From contig NZ_JADCKC010000002.1 in assembly GCF_014982805.1 (NCBI RefSeq), positions 62,001-126,000 on the forward strand: DNA of 64,000 nt. The letters run 5' to 3'. The position numbers were made by a program, and so were the translations under genes. Positions 7,928 to 15,000 of the stretch are shown in pieces (positions within the stretch are counted from its first letter, which is position 1; each line of letters starts with the position of its first letter). Under the pieces are notes generated by a model. That model was given only the letters and a program-made list of their open reading frames with translations. It ran no database searches and was not told the origin of the DNA. The DNA comes from Gemmiger gallinarum. GTDB lineage: Bacteria; Bacillota; Clostridia; Oscillospirales; Ruminococcaceae.

Positions 7928-8707
7928 TCAGTCTTTCAGGCTGTCCAGCAGGGTCTGGATGGTATCCTCCGGGCAGGGGGTGTGGTTGGGATAGCGTTCC
8001 AGCAGTTCTTGGGCGGCGGTCTGCATCAGGCAGGGCATTCCCACGGCGTCCAGCATGGAGATATCATTATAATTGTCCCCGAAGGCCATGACTTCCTCCA
8101 GCCCGATGCCCAGCTCCCGGCACATGGCGCGTACGCCGATGCCCTTGTTGGCAAAGGTGGTGTCGATCCACTTGGGCCCGGCCACCGCCGCGTTGGCCTG
8201 CCGCCAGCGGGGGACGAACCGGTCCACATAGGCATCCACACCATCTTCCAGGTAGACCGACACCTTGACGATGTCCTCGGGGATCTGTGCCGGGTCCTGA
8301 ATGCTGCAATAGTGATTGCCGATAAACCGGATACGGTCGGTCATGCCCAGGCCCCGCTCCATAAGGTAGGAGGTGTTCTCTCCCGAGAGCATGACCTCCC
8401 CTTTGCCGTCGCTGTTGTTCCAGAAATCCCAGGCGATCTCCTCCGCCAGGGCCCGGGGCATGGGCGTCTTGGCCAGCACACGGTCATTCTCATACAGCAC
8501 GCCGCCGTTTTCGCACAGAAAGACACAGTGCTCCGCCACCGGGGCAAACAGCTTTTTCAGGCTGGTATACTGCCGTCCGCTGGCCGGACAAAAACGGATG
8601 CCGTGGGCCGCCAGCGCCCGGATCTGGCTGAGAATTCTCTCCCCCAGAACTTTCTGGTCATACCGCAGCAGCGTGCCGTCCAGGTCACTGCATACCATTC
8701 GGATCAT
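7928..8707 (-). CDS. Cof-type HAD-superfamily phosphatase
   Basis: 259-residue haloacid dehalogenase-type hydrolase of the Cof/YidA (subclass IIB) group, which dephosphorylates sugar phosphates and related metabolites. Motif I is DLDGTLL near the N-terminus, a serine/threonine motif II is near ASGRQY, and motif III/IV is AFGDNYNDISML. The capped Cof family arrangement and length match. The start at 8707 (MIRMVCSDLDG) has GGGGGA seven bases upstream; an in-frame ATG at 8722 would sit on top of that site. The substrate cannot be read from sequence. Confidence 0.88.
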   Translation of the reverse strand: MIRMVCSDLDGTLLRYDQKVLGERILSQIRALAAHGIRFCPASGRQYTSLKKLFAPVAEHCVFLCENGGVLYENDRVLAKTPMPRALAEEIAWDFWNNSDGKGEVMLSGENTSYLMERGLGMTDRIRFIGNHYCSIQDPAQIPEDIVKVSVYLEDGVDAYVDRFVPRWRQANAAVAGPKWIDTTFANKGIGVRAMCRELGIGLEEVMAFGDNYNDISMLDAVGMPCLMQTAAQELLERYPNHTPCPEDTIQTLLDSLKD

Positions 8708-8763
8708 TGCACTTTCCCCCATATTCTGTCAAAACCTGTGTTGCATCTCTCAAATCGGTTACG

Positions 8764-8792
8764 ATTGTATCATATTCCCCGTTCCCGCGCAA
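8764..8792 (-). promoter_or_regulatory. Promoter of the HAD phosphatase gene
   Basis: Minus strand: TTGCGC (8787-8792), 17 bases, TACAAT (8764-8769). It is back to back with the promoter at 8796-8823 on the other strand. Confidence 0.55.
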
Positions 8793-8795
8793 GAT

Positions 8796-8823
8796 TTGCC
8801 CCCTTGCCAGGATGTAGTACAAT
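8796..8823 (+). promoter_or_regulatory. Promoter of the carbonic anhydrase-like gene
   Basis: TTGCCC (8796-8801), 16 bases, TACAAT (8818-8823), about 35 bases before the ATG at 8859. Its -35 box almost touches that of the divergent promoter, so the two probably compete for polymerase. Confidence 0.5.
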
Positions 8824-8858
8824 GAATACAGAAAAAACTTCGGGGAAGGGATTCTGCC

Positions 8859-9383
8859 ATGGCTCTTATCAAGGGATTCGGGGACAAGCACCCCGTGCTG
8901 GACCGTCCGGCTTTTGTGGCCGAGACTGCCGCACTCATCGGAGACGTTCACCTGTCCCCCGACAGCAGTGTCTTTTACGGGGCTGTGCTGCGGGGTGACT
9001 CGGGCAGCATCGTGATTGGGGAGGGCAGCAACATTCAGGACGGGGCTGTTCTCCACACCGGCGAGAGACAGGGGGTACACATCGGCCGCCATGTGACGGT
9101 AGGTCACTGCGCCCTCGTCCACGGCTGCACCGTGGAGGACGATGCCCTCATCGGCATGCATGCCACCGTCATGAACGGCGCGGTGATCGGCCGGGGCAGC
9201 ATTGTGGCTGCCGGTGCTCTGGTGACCGAGGGGACCATCGTGCCCCCGGGCAGTGTGGTGATGGGGGTGCCGGGAAAGATTCGGGGCGCTGTTACCCCCG
9301 AGCAGCAGGCGGAGACCCGCGCCAACACCGCCGGATATGTGGACTGCGCCCGTGCCCATGCCGCCGAGCCTGTATTGAAATAA
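8859..9383 (+). CDS. Gamma-carbonic anhydrase-like hexapeptide-repeat protein
   Basis: 174-residue left-handed beta-helix protein of the YrdA/PaaY/CaiE group. Repeated hexads run from about residue 27 to 130, for example SIVIGEGSNIQDGAVL and ALIGMHATVMNGAVIG. Three histidines in the metal-binding register can be seen (LHTG, GHCAL/VHG, GMHAT), as in Cam-type trimers that bind zinc or iron at subunit interfaces. The family includes true carbonic anhydrases and proteins of unknown activity. It is a monocistronic gene followed by a strong terminator. Confidence 0.9.
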   Translation: MALIKGFGDKHPVLDRPAFVAETAALIGDVHLSPDSSVFYGAVLRGDSGSIVIGEGSNIQDGAVLHTGERQGVHIGRHVTVGHCALVHGCTVEDDALIGMHATVMNGAVIGRGSIVAAGALVTEGTIVPPGSVVMGVPGKIRGAVTPEQQAETRANTAGYVDCARAHAAEPVLK

Positions 9384-9444
9384 ACCGGCCTTTCCTTTTT
9401 CCTGCCTTGGGGTGAAAGAGGGCTTTCGAAGGACCGGCACAAAC

Positions 9445-9479
9445 ACAAAGGCCCGTCCTTGCGGACGGGCCTTTGTGCA
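9445..9479 (+). terminator. Strong terminator after the carbonic anhydrase-like gene
   Basis: AAAGGCCCGTCC and GGACGGGCCTTT pair around a TTGC loop: a near-perfect stem of 12 or more pairs with T on both sides, so it can act in either direction. Confidence 0.8.
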
Positions 9480-9569
9480 TAGAGGGGTGGGAAAGTATAT
9501 AAAGGTTAGAAGTTGTCTTTGAATATGCCTTAAGTATACTCATTTTTCTTAATATGTCAAATTCAAACC

Positions 9570-9598
9570 TTGTATTTTGTTTTTCTTTTTATTATAAT
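9570..9598 (+). promoter_or_regulatory. Promoter of the Lrp-family regulator
   Basis: TTGTAT (9570-9575), 17 bases, TATAAT (9593-9598), in a very A+T-rich stretch (about 9490-9740) that differs from the surrounding DNA. It predicts a leader of about 135 bases. Confidence 0.65.
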
Positions 9599-9606
9599 AA
9601 TGGGGC

Positions 9607-9649
9607 AATCGCTTAATTTTTTTCGATTTTGGCTCAAAAAAAAGCGATT
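9607..9649 (+). other. A/U-rich hairpin in the Lrp-gene leader
   Basis: AATCGCTT and AAGCGATT form the base of a long hairpin, extended by T-run/A-run pairing around a loop near 9625-9635. It lies in the untranslated leader of the regulator gene. It could slow polymerase or be an RNA stability element; no known riboswitch is recognised. Confidence 0.4.
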
Positions 9650-9740
9650 CGCATTTTTTGTGAAAGAACACAACCTTCTTTTCCTTAATTTTATTTTTTT
9701 GTGCGCATTATACAAAATATCAAATGCAAGAGGTGCCATT

Positions 9741-10169
9741 ATGGATGAGCTTGACCAAAAAATCATCCGTCTGCTGATCAAAAATGCACGTATGCCCGTC
9801 AAGGAGATTGCCGAGAACGTCAACCTGACCAGTCCCGCCGTGTCCAGCCGCATCCGCAAGCTGGAACAGGAGGGCATCATCGGCGGTTACACCGTGATCC
9901 TGCACCACCCGGGCGAAGCTGCCCGGGTGCAGGCGCTGATCTCCATCTCGGCCAACGCGGCCAGCCGGGACGATTTTCTCGCCCTGGTGGAAAGCGAGCC
10001 CCAGGTCCTGCAGTGCTGGCGGGTCACAGGCAGCTACAACTTTATCGTCAAGGTCAGCTGCGAGAGCATCGACGGGCTGGAGCATCTGCTGACTAAGATG
10101 CAGAAGATGGGGTCCACCAACACCCAGATCATTCTGAACACTCAGACCGACCGTCCGCTGATGATCTGA
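9741..10169 (+). CDS. Lrp/AsnC-family transcriptional regulator
   Basis: 142-residue feast/famine regulator. It has an N-terminal helix-turn-helix (residues 1-60: MDELDQKIIRLLIKNARM, then LTSPAVSSRIRKLEQEGII) and a C-terminal RAM/AsnC effector domain (about 65-140, with GSYNFIVKVSCES). Family members respond to amino acids and form octamers. The start at 9741 follows AGAGGTG at a six-base distance; the frame is open upstream only through low-complexity A+T-rich sequence. A zinc-ribbon gene follows 25 bases later. Its targets are not evident. Confidence 0.92.
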   Translation: MDELDQKIIRLLIKNARMPVKEIAENVNLTSPAVSSRIRKLEQEGIIGGYTVILHHPGEAARVQALISISANAASRDDFLALVESEPQVLQCWRVTGSYNFIVKVSCESIDGLEHLLTKMQKMGSTNTQIILNTQTDRPLMI

Positions 10170-10194
10170 ACCTGCCGCGCGGAGGATAAAAACC

Positions 10195-10716
10195 ATGGAA
10201 TTTTGTAACAACTGCGGTGCCCGGCTCATTCCAGGCGCCGATCACTGCCCTGCCTGCGGTGCCTCCTGTGTGCCGCCTGTCCCTCCCGTACAGCAGCCTG
10301 AGGTGACCATGCCTCAGGCAGGCCCTCAACCGGCAGGGCCGGTATATGCCCAGGCTCCCCAGCCTGCCCGGCCCACACCCCAGCCGCCGGTGCAGCCTGC
10401 ACCGCCTCAGCCCGGGGCACAGGCGCCCCAGGGGCCCCGCTACTGCGCGGAGCCTCAGGAATCGGGGGAAGTCCCCTCGGTGTGGTGGTATTTCGGCATG
10501 CTGCTGCTCTTTGCTGTGCCGGTGGTGGGCCTGGTGGCCATGCTGTGCTTCTCCTTTTTGCCGGGATGCACGCCCCGGCAGCGCAATCTGGCCCGCGCCA
10601 GCCTGCTGCTGGCTCTGCTGCTGGCAGCGGTGATCGCCATCGGCATCTTCCTGTTTACACTGCTTCTGGGCAGCATACAGCAGGCAATGTTCTACTCCTA
10701 CTACGGCCTTTACTGA
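10195..10716 (+). CDS. Zinc-ribbon, proline-rich membrane protein
   Basis: 173 residues in three parts. An N-terminal zinc ribbon (MEFCNNCGARLIPGADHC then PACG) has four cysteines in CxxC pairs. A flexible segment of about 70 residues is rich in Pro, Gln and Ala. Two hydrophobic helices follow (about 95-120 and 130-160). Many Firmicutes proteins share this layout without known function. The preceding Lrp gene and the following glycosyltransferase are close enough for one transcript. Confidence 0.75.
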   Translation: MEFCNNCGARLIPGADHCPACGASCVPPVPPVQQPEVTMPQAGPQPAGPVYAQAPQPARPTPQPPVQPAPPQPGAQAPQGPRYCAEPQESGEVPSVWWYFGMLLLFAVPVVGLVAMLCFSFLPGCTPRQRNLARASLLLALLLAAVIAIGIFLFTLLLGSIQQAMFYSYYGLY

Positions 10717-10732
10717 TGAGGAGGATTCCATC

Positions 10733-11722
10733 TTGAAAGCTAGTGTTATCATCCCCAACCTCAACGGCGCGGGCTGGCTGCGGGATTCCATCGAATCCAT
10801 CTGGGCCCAGACCGAGCAGGACTTTGAGCTCATCATCATTGACAACGGCTCCACCGACGAAAGCCTGGAGATCGCCCGCAGCTATCGCGGCCGCCCCAAC
10901 TATACCCTCATCGAGAACGACACAAACACCGGCTTTTCCCATGCGGTGAACCAGGGCATCGCCATCGCAAAGGGCGAGTACGCCGTGCTGTTCAACAACG
11001 ACGCCTTTGCCGAGCCCGACTGGCTGGCGGAGCTCATCAAAACTGCCGACTCCGACCCCAAAATTTTCGCCGTGTCCAGTCTGATGCTGCGCTACTACGA
11101 GCCGGAACTGGCCGACGACGCCGGGGACTATGTGACCATCCTGGGCTTTGCCTGCAAGCGGGGGGACGGCCTCAAGGCCAGCCGGTACACCAAGCCCTGC
11201 CGCATTTTCTCCGCCTGCGGGGGTGCTGCGCTGTACAGAAAATCCATTTTGGATAAAATCGGCGTTTTTGACGAATTGTTTTTTGCCTACTATGAGGACG
11301 TAGACCTTTCCTGGCGGGCCAACAACTTCGGCTACAAAAACGTCTACTGCCCCACCGCCCGCTGCCGCCACATCTGCGGCGCTACCACCGGCGCGGTGCG
11401 CTACAACCCCTTCAAGAGCATCCAGAGCGGGCGCAACAGCATTCTGCTGCCCTACAAAAACCAGCCCATAGGCATGCTGGTGGTGAACTTCATCCCCATG
11501 GCGTTTGGGTATTTGCTCAAAGTGGTGATGTTCCGCCACCGGGGCTTCGGCAGTGACTACGCCAAGGGCTACGCCGAGGCAAAAATCGCCCTGCCCAAGA
11601 TCGACAAGCCCAAATTTTACTGGCGCAACCTGCCCAACTATCTGTGGGTGGAGTGCAGCCTCATCGCCGGGCTGTTCCGGTACATCGTCTACCGCGTCCA
11701 GCGGGCGCTGCAAATCACCTGA
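10733..11722 (+). CDS. Family 2 glycosyltransferase
   Basis: 329-residue GT-A enzyme transferring a sugar from a nucleotide donor. It opens MKASVIIPNLNG with the donor-binding strand, has IIDNGSTDESL, LFNNDAF (DXD position) and an acceptor-side YYEDVDLSWRA motif typical of rhamnosyl/galactosyl-type GT2 proteins. A hydrophobic segment near residue 245 may touch the membrane. The start is TTG (10733) with GAGGAGGA nine bases before it. It follows the zinc-ribbon gene by 16 bases. The sugar and acceptor are unknown. Confidence 0.9.
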   Translation: MKASVIIPNLNGAGWLRDSIESIWAQTEQDFELIIIDNGSTDESLEIARSYRGRPNYTLIENDTNTGFSHAVNQGIAIAKGEYAVLFNNDAFAEPDWLAELIKTADSDPKIFAVSSLMLRYYEPELADDAGDYVTILGFACKRGDGLKASRYTKPCRIFSACGGAALYRKSILDKIGVFDELFFAYYEDVDLSWRANNFGYKNVYCPTARCRHICGATTGAVRYNPFKSIQSGRNSILLPYKNQPIGMLVVNFIPMAFGYLLKVVMFRHRGFGSDYAKGYAEAKIALPKIDKPKFYWRNLPNYLWVECSLIAGLFRYIVYRVQRALQIT

Positions 11723-11755
11723 GATTCTGCCTTTTGCCCGTACATTCTCATATGT

Positions 11756-11797
11756 AAAAATGCCGTTCCTCTCCCGTTGGGAAAGGGACGGCATTTT
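11756..11797 (+). terminator. Terminator between converging genes
   Basis: AAAATGCCGTTCC pairs with GGGACGGCATTTT (one wobble) around a loop of about 15 bases, with T or A runs on both sides. It serves the GT2 gene and, read the other way, tspO. Confidence 0.75.
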
Positions 11798-11817
11798 GTA
11801 TTGCGGGAATGTTGCCA

Positions 11818-12291
11818 TCAGTTGAGAAGCCATACCCCCAGGTTGAGATACCCGGCAAAGGCCACCCACAAAAGGTAAGGCAGCTGCAGCCACCCGGCCA
11901 GGGGGTCCACCTTGCGGAAAGAGAGCAGCATCCACAGAATCAGCACCCACAGCACCACCAGCCAGGCAAGGGCAAAGCCATAGGCCTGCAGGTTGAAGAA
12001 GAAGATGCTCCAGAAGAAGTTGAACCCCAACTGGACAAAGAACAGCCACAGGCTTTTGGTCCGCTCCGCCGAGGCCGCCGCCAGCCAGACCCGGGCCGCC
12101 CCGATGCCCATGAGGGCAAAAAGCACCGTCCACACAATGGGAAAGACGATGCCCGGCGGGGAGAGTGGCGGCAGCGTGATGGTCTCGGCGTACTGTTTTG
12201 CCCCATCCCGGGTCAGAAAGCCGGAGAGTGCGCCCACCGCTTCGGTCAGCAGCACCCAGAAGAGATAGGTTTTCCACGGAAACTGTTTCAT
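11818..12291 (-). CDS. tspO: TspO/MBR-family tryptophan-rich sensory protein
   Basis: 157-residue, five-helix membrane protein. The family signature is plain: PPLSPPGIVFPIVWTVLF near residue 42, the NFFWSIFFF helix, and PYLLWVAFAGYLN near the end. TspO proteins bind porphyrins and related ligands and influence tetrapyrrole or stress responses. ATG at 12291 is chosen as start; a TTG two codons earlier is possible. Its ribosome-binding region GGGCGGGTGA forms one arm of a stem (12299-12329). It follows the sigma/anti-sigma operon in the same direction. Confidence 0.92.
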   Translation of the reverse strand: MKQFPWKTYLFWVLLTEAVGALSGFLTRDGAKQYAETITLPPLSPPGIVFPIVWTVLFALMGIGAARVWLAAASAERTKSLWLFFVQLGFNFFWSIFFFNLQAYGFALAWLVVLWVLILWMLLSFRKVDPLAGWLQLPYLLWVAFAGYLNLGVWLLN

Positions 12292-12298
12292 ATGCAAT

Positions 12299-12329
12299 CA
12301 CCCGCCCATATCATATGCACGGGCGGGTG
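12299..12329 (-). promoter_or_regulatory. tspO: Hairpin covering the tspO ribosome-binding site
   Basis: CACCCGCCC and GGGCGGGTG form nine perfect pairs around a 13-base loop. On the mRNA the 3' arm carries the only plausible Shine-Dalgarno bases of tspO, seven bases before its ATG, and there is no T run. It may limit tspO translation, or be a weak end for the upstream operon. TGCATATGA occurs both in the loop and across the start codon. Confidence 0.5.
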
Positions 12330-12351
12330 AGGTTATGCGGGGATGTGTGCC

Positions 12352-13089
12352 TCAGTCCAGGTCGGCGGCGGGGATCAGGCCGGTGGTGACCACCACCTGG
12401 TTGTTCATGCCGTACAGCGTGATGACGTAAGCAGCCAGGTCAATGTCCGCCTCGTCCATGGCGTTCTTGACCTGCTGGGCCAGCTGCCAGGCGGCGGCCT
12501 GGGGGTCGTCGGCGCCGTCGGGGGCATTGAGGTCCAGCGCCAGCGCCACCGGCGGCAGGTTGGTTTTGTCGTAGGGCATGTCCACCGTCAGGGGCGGGTG
12601 GCCCTCGGCCGGGACGGGGACCTCGCCGGTGCTGCCCAGGTAGTTGTCGCAGTAAAGTCCATATCCCCGGTGGGAGATACCGGCATTGGAAAGGGCCCCG
12701 GTCACACTGCCGTCCAGCTGCACCATGATGCGGCTCCAGGTGTTGCCGCCATTGGCCACCATGTCATCGTAGGAATCCCCGGTGACACGCCCCTGTTCCA
12801 CCTCCACCAGGAAGCTGGTATCCTCACTGATGGAGGAATCTACAATCACCTCATAGCGGAACCAGTGCCGCGCCGAGGCTGCCACCGCCCGGATGTCGTA
12901 ACCGGGGTAGGTCTCGTTGGCGTAGGTTTCGGCCGTGTTCATGGCCAGATGCTTGGTGACGGGGTCCCCGGTATAGGCCACAAGCACAAAAATCAAAAGC
13001 AGCACAATGGCAAACCCGCCCGCGGCGGCAAGGCGGCGCCTGGCCTTGGTACGCGGATGTCTGGACGGGGTTCGTTCAGCGGTATTCAT
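12352..13089 (-). CDS. Membrane-anchored protein of the ECF-sigma operon
   Basis: 245 residues. A basic N-terminus (RTKARRR) precedes one TM helix (about 22-45), with the rest presumably outside the cell. The outer part has no family I recognise; it contains VEVEQGRVTGDSYDDMV and an LDLNAPDGADDPQAAAW segment. The ATG overlaps the anti-sigma stop by four bases and has GGAGG nine bases upstream. As third gene of a sigma/anti-sigma operon it may sense the signal or modulate the anti-sigma; that is inference from position only. Confidence 0.8.
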   Translation of the reverse strand: MNTAERTPSRHPRTKARRRLAAAGGFAIVLLLIFVLVAYTGDPVTKHLAMNTAETYANETYPGYDIRAVAASARHWFRYEVIVDSSISEDTSFLVEVEQGRVTGDSYDDMVANGGNTWSRIMVQLDGSVTGALSNAGISHRGYGLYCDNYLGSTGEVPVPAEGHPPLTVDMPYDKTNLPPVALALDLNAPDGADDPQAAAWQLAQQVKNAMDEADIDLAAYVITLYGMNNQVVVTTGLIPAADLD

Positions 13090-13664
13090 GGAAGTTCCTC
13101 CTTTCCGAATGCATAGCGGAAGAGCATGGCGGCCACTCCGCCCAGCAGGCAGAGACCGCCGTAAAAGGCGGCATAGATCAGCCCCAGGACAGGGCCGGTG
13201 TTTTCCAGCGAGAGATGCCAGACAAATCCCAGCGCCGCCACACACAGAGGCGTCAGGTACCACCGGCGGCGGAGCAGCAGGGCCCCCGCTGCCCCCACCG
13301 CCGGCATGATGAGCAGATTGAACTGCCCCGCAAAGCCGTAGCTCATGAGCCACAGGCCGAACAGCGCCCCCGCCCCCAGGGCGGCGAACACCAGCAGGCG
13401 CAGGCGCTTGTAGATCTTGCCCAGCACCTTGCCGTCGTCGGGGGCGGCGGGCTGAACGGGGGCGCCCTCCCGCCAGAAAGCAAGGCAGCTTTCGCAGTGT
13501 TCCATATGGCGGCGGACCATCTCGGTGGCGGTGGGGCTGGCGGCGCCGTCCTGCACCAGGGGGATCAGGTCCCGGCAGACATCGCAGGGCAGGTCGGGCA
13601 GGGTTTCCGGCAGATCGGGCTGTGCTTGGGGCAGGGAACGGGATTGCATGGTATCTTCTGTCAC
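13086..13664 (-). CDS. Zinc-finger (zf-HC2) anti-sigma factor
   Basis: 192 residues. The N-terminal anti-sigma zinc domain has LPCDVCRDLIPLVQDG and the HxxxCxxC set in RHMEHCESCLAFW, as in RsiW/RsrA-type proteins. After about residue 85 come several hydrophobic helices. The predicted role is to hold the ECF sigma factor inactive at the membrane until a signal arrives. Four-base overlaps join it to the sigma gene upstream and the membrane-protein gene downstream. Confidence 0.88.
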   Translation of the reverse strand: MTEDTMQSRSLPQAQPDLPETLPDLPCDVCRDLIPLVQDGAASPTATEMVRRHMEHCESCLAFWREGAPVQPAAPDDGKVLGKIYKRLRLLVFAALGAGALFGLWLMSYGFAGQFNLLIMPAVGAAGALLLRRRWYLTPLCVAALGFVWHLSLENTGPVLGLIYAAFYGGLCLLGGVAAMLFRYAFGKEELP

Positions 13665-14149
13665 AGATAGCCCTCCTTTCGCAGGGTTTCTTTCAGGGAT
13701 TGGCGGACGCGGTACTCGATTACCCGGGCTGATCCCGCCCGGATGCCGCAGCGGGCGGCGATCTCCTCGTAGGGCAAACCCCGGGCACGCAGCTGCACGA
13801 TGGTGCGCTCCCGCTCCGGCAGGGCCTCCAGCAGCTGGGCCACCCGTTCGGCCAGCTGGCGGAAGTCGTAGGCCTCCCCCACCCGGTCCTCCACGTACAG
13901 GCCCAGGAGGTCGTTGTACTCCACCGTGGGGCGGTTTTTCCGCAGGGATTGCAGCCAGAGGTTGCGGGCAATGCCGAACAGCCAGGTCTTTTCGCTGCTC
14001 TGGCCCCGGAAGGTCCCCGCTTTCTGCACCGCGCAGAGAAAGGTCTCGCTGAGCAGGTCCTCGGCCAGGGCGGGGTCATGGGTCAGGGAGGCAAGGTAGC
14101 GGTAAACGTCGTCCCGGTAACGGCGGTAGAGTTCCTCAATTCCCAGCAC
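13661..14149 (-). CDS. ECF RNA polymerase sigma factor
   Basis: 162-residue sigma-70-family factor with only region 2 (YRRYRDDVYRYLASL, then KTWLFGIARNLWLQ) and region 4 (LPERERTIVQLRARGLPYEEIA), the ECF layout. The start is GTG at 14149 with GGAGGGG immediately upstream; the frame continues further without a good start. It leads a three-gene overlapping operon with its anti-sigma. A TGTAACA sits upstream near 14248, but I could not match a convincing ECF -10 to it. Confidence 0.93.
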   Translation of the reverse strand: MLGIEELYRRYRDDVYRYLASLTHDPALAEDLLSETFLCAVQKAGTFRGQSSEKTWLFGIARNLWLQSLRKNRPTVEYNDLLGLYVEDRVGEAYDFRQLAERVAQLLEALPERERTIVQLRARGLPYEEIAARCGIRAGSARVIEYRVRQSLKETLRKEGYL

Positions 14150-14262
14150 GGCGTCCCCTCCTTTTCCCTTGTTTTCCGGCTGCGCAGCCTCCGCCCCGGG
14201 TAATTTCGGGACGTTTCGCTGAATCAGTCCCCCCGGGCGGCAGAGTGTTACAACATCCGGGC

Positions 14263-14306
14263 AAAAAAATTGCGCTCCGCTCCCCGGGCAGGGACACGGA
14301 ACGCAA
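14263..14306 (-). terminator. Terminator of the surface-glycan operon
   Basis: Minus strand: TTGCGTTCCG pairs with CGGAGCGCAA (one wobble) and is followed by seven T. It ends the operon 22418-14344 and lies upstream of the sigma gene. Confidence 0.85.
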
Positions 14307-14343
14307 GCAGTATCCATGGAATACCATGGCGCAATATAAGATT

Positions 14344-15000
14344 TCAGCCTTTGCGGCGGTCTCGGATTTCCCCCCACAGGGCCCGCATCCAGCTCAAAAT
14401 CGCCCCGGCAAGCGCCGGATACAGCACAAAGCAGAACAGCTGATACCAGCTGGGCAGCCAGTAGGCAAGGCCGGAGGGCAGAGCGTCGGCGGCGTTGAGG
14501 GTGATGGCATCCCCCTCAAACTGCACCGTGACGGGGGTGTTGGCGTCGGGGCTGCAGGGGTCCAGGCGCAGAGACACGATGGTTGTGCGGGGCAGGGTGT
14601 AAATGTAGCTGCCGTCCTCCCCCATCGTGGGGAAAACCCGCTTGTCCTGGCTGTAGGGCTCCCCCGCTGCGGTGGTGTAGTAGAGGCACATCTCCCGGGG
14701 TTCGGCGTCAAACTCCGCCCGATAGCTCAGGGTGCGCACCACCTGGTCGGACACGTCCTCCAGAATGATCTGGGGGTCGCCGCTGGTGGAGACATAGCCG
14801 TCCCCCTCCCCCTGCAGGTCCACCAGCTGGAACGCCGAGAGGGACAGCTGCTGTTCGGTCAGCGTGCCCCCGGCGCGGGCCATGGCGTCGCTGCCGAAGT
14901 TCCACGCCCCCAGCACCAGCCAGCCGGCCAGGGTCAGAAGATAGCAGGCCGCCGGGATGGCCCCGCGGCGGGCAAAGAATTGGCGCAGTGCGGTTTTCAC
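14344..15000 (-). CDS. Membrane-anchored partner protein, copy B of a duplicated cassette
   Basis: 218 residues: N-terminal TM (about 15-35), an outer domain of about 130 residues with alternating strands (for example SGDPQIILEDVSDQ and EMCLYYTTAAGEPYSQDKRVF), and a C-terminal TM (about 185-205). It resembles the protein encoded at 17100-17729 in length, layout and local motifs (LYYTTAAGEPYSQ against LYYLKPGQTDYSE; VSLRLDP against SGLRIDP). It overlaps the upstream GT-C-like gene by four bases. I do not recognise a named family. It probably works with the enzyme encoded beside it. Confidence 0.75.
   Translation of the reverse strand: MKTALRQFFARRGAIPAACYLLTLAGWLVLGAWNFGSDAMARAGGTLTEQQLSLSAFQLVDLQGEGDGYVSTSGDPQIILEDVSDQVVRTLSYRAEFDAEPREMCLYYTTAAGEPYSQDKRVFPTMGEDGSYIYTLPRTTIVSLRLDPCSPDANTPVTVQFEGDAITLNAADALPSGLAYWLPSWYQLFCFVLYPALAGAILSWMRALWGEIRDRRKG

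Noticed and set aside
14200-14262. ECF-type autoregulatory promoter before the sigma gene
   Set aside because: A TGTAACA is present near 14248, but no CGTC-like -10 occurs at the required distance.
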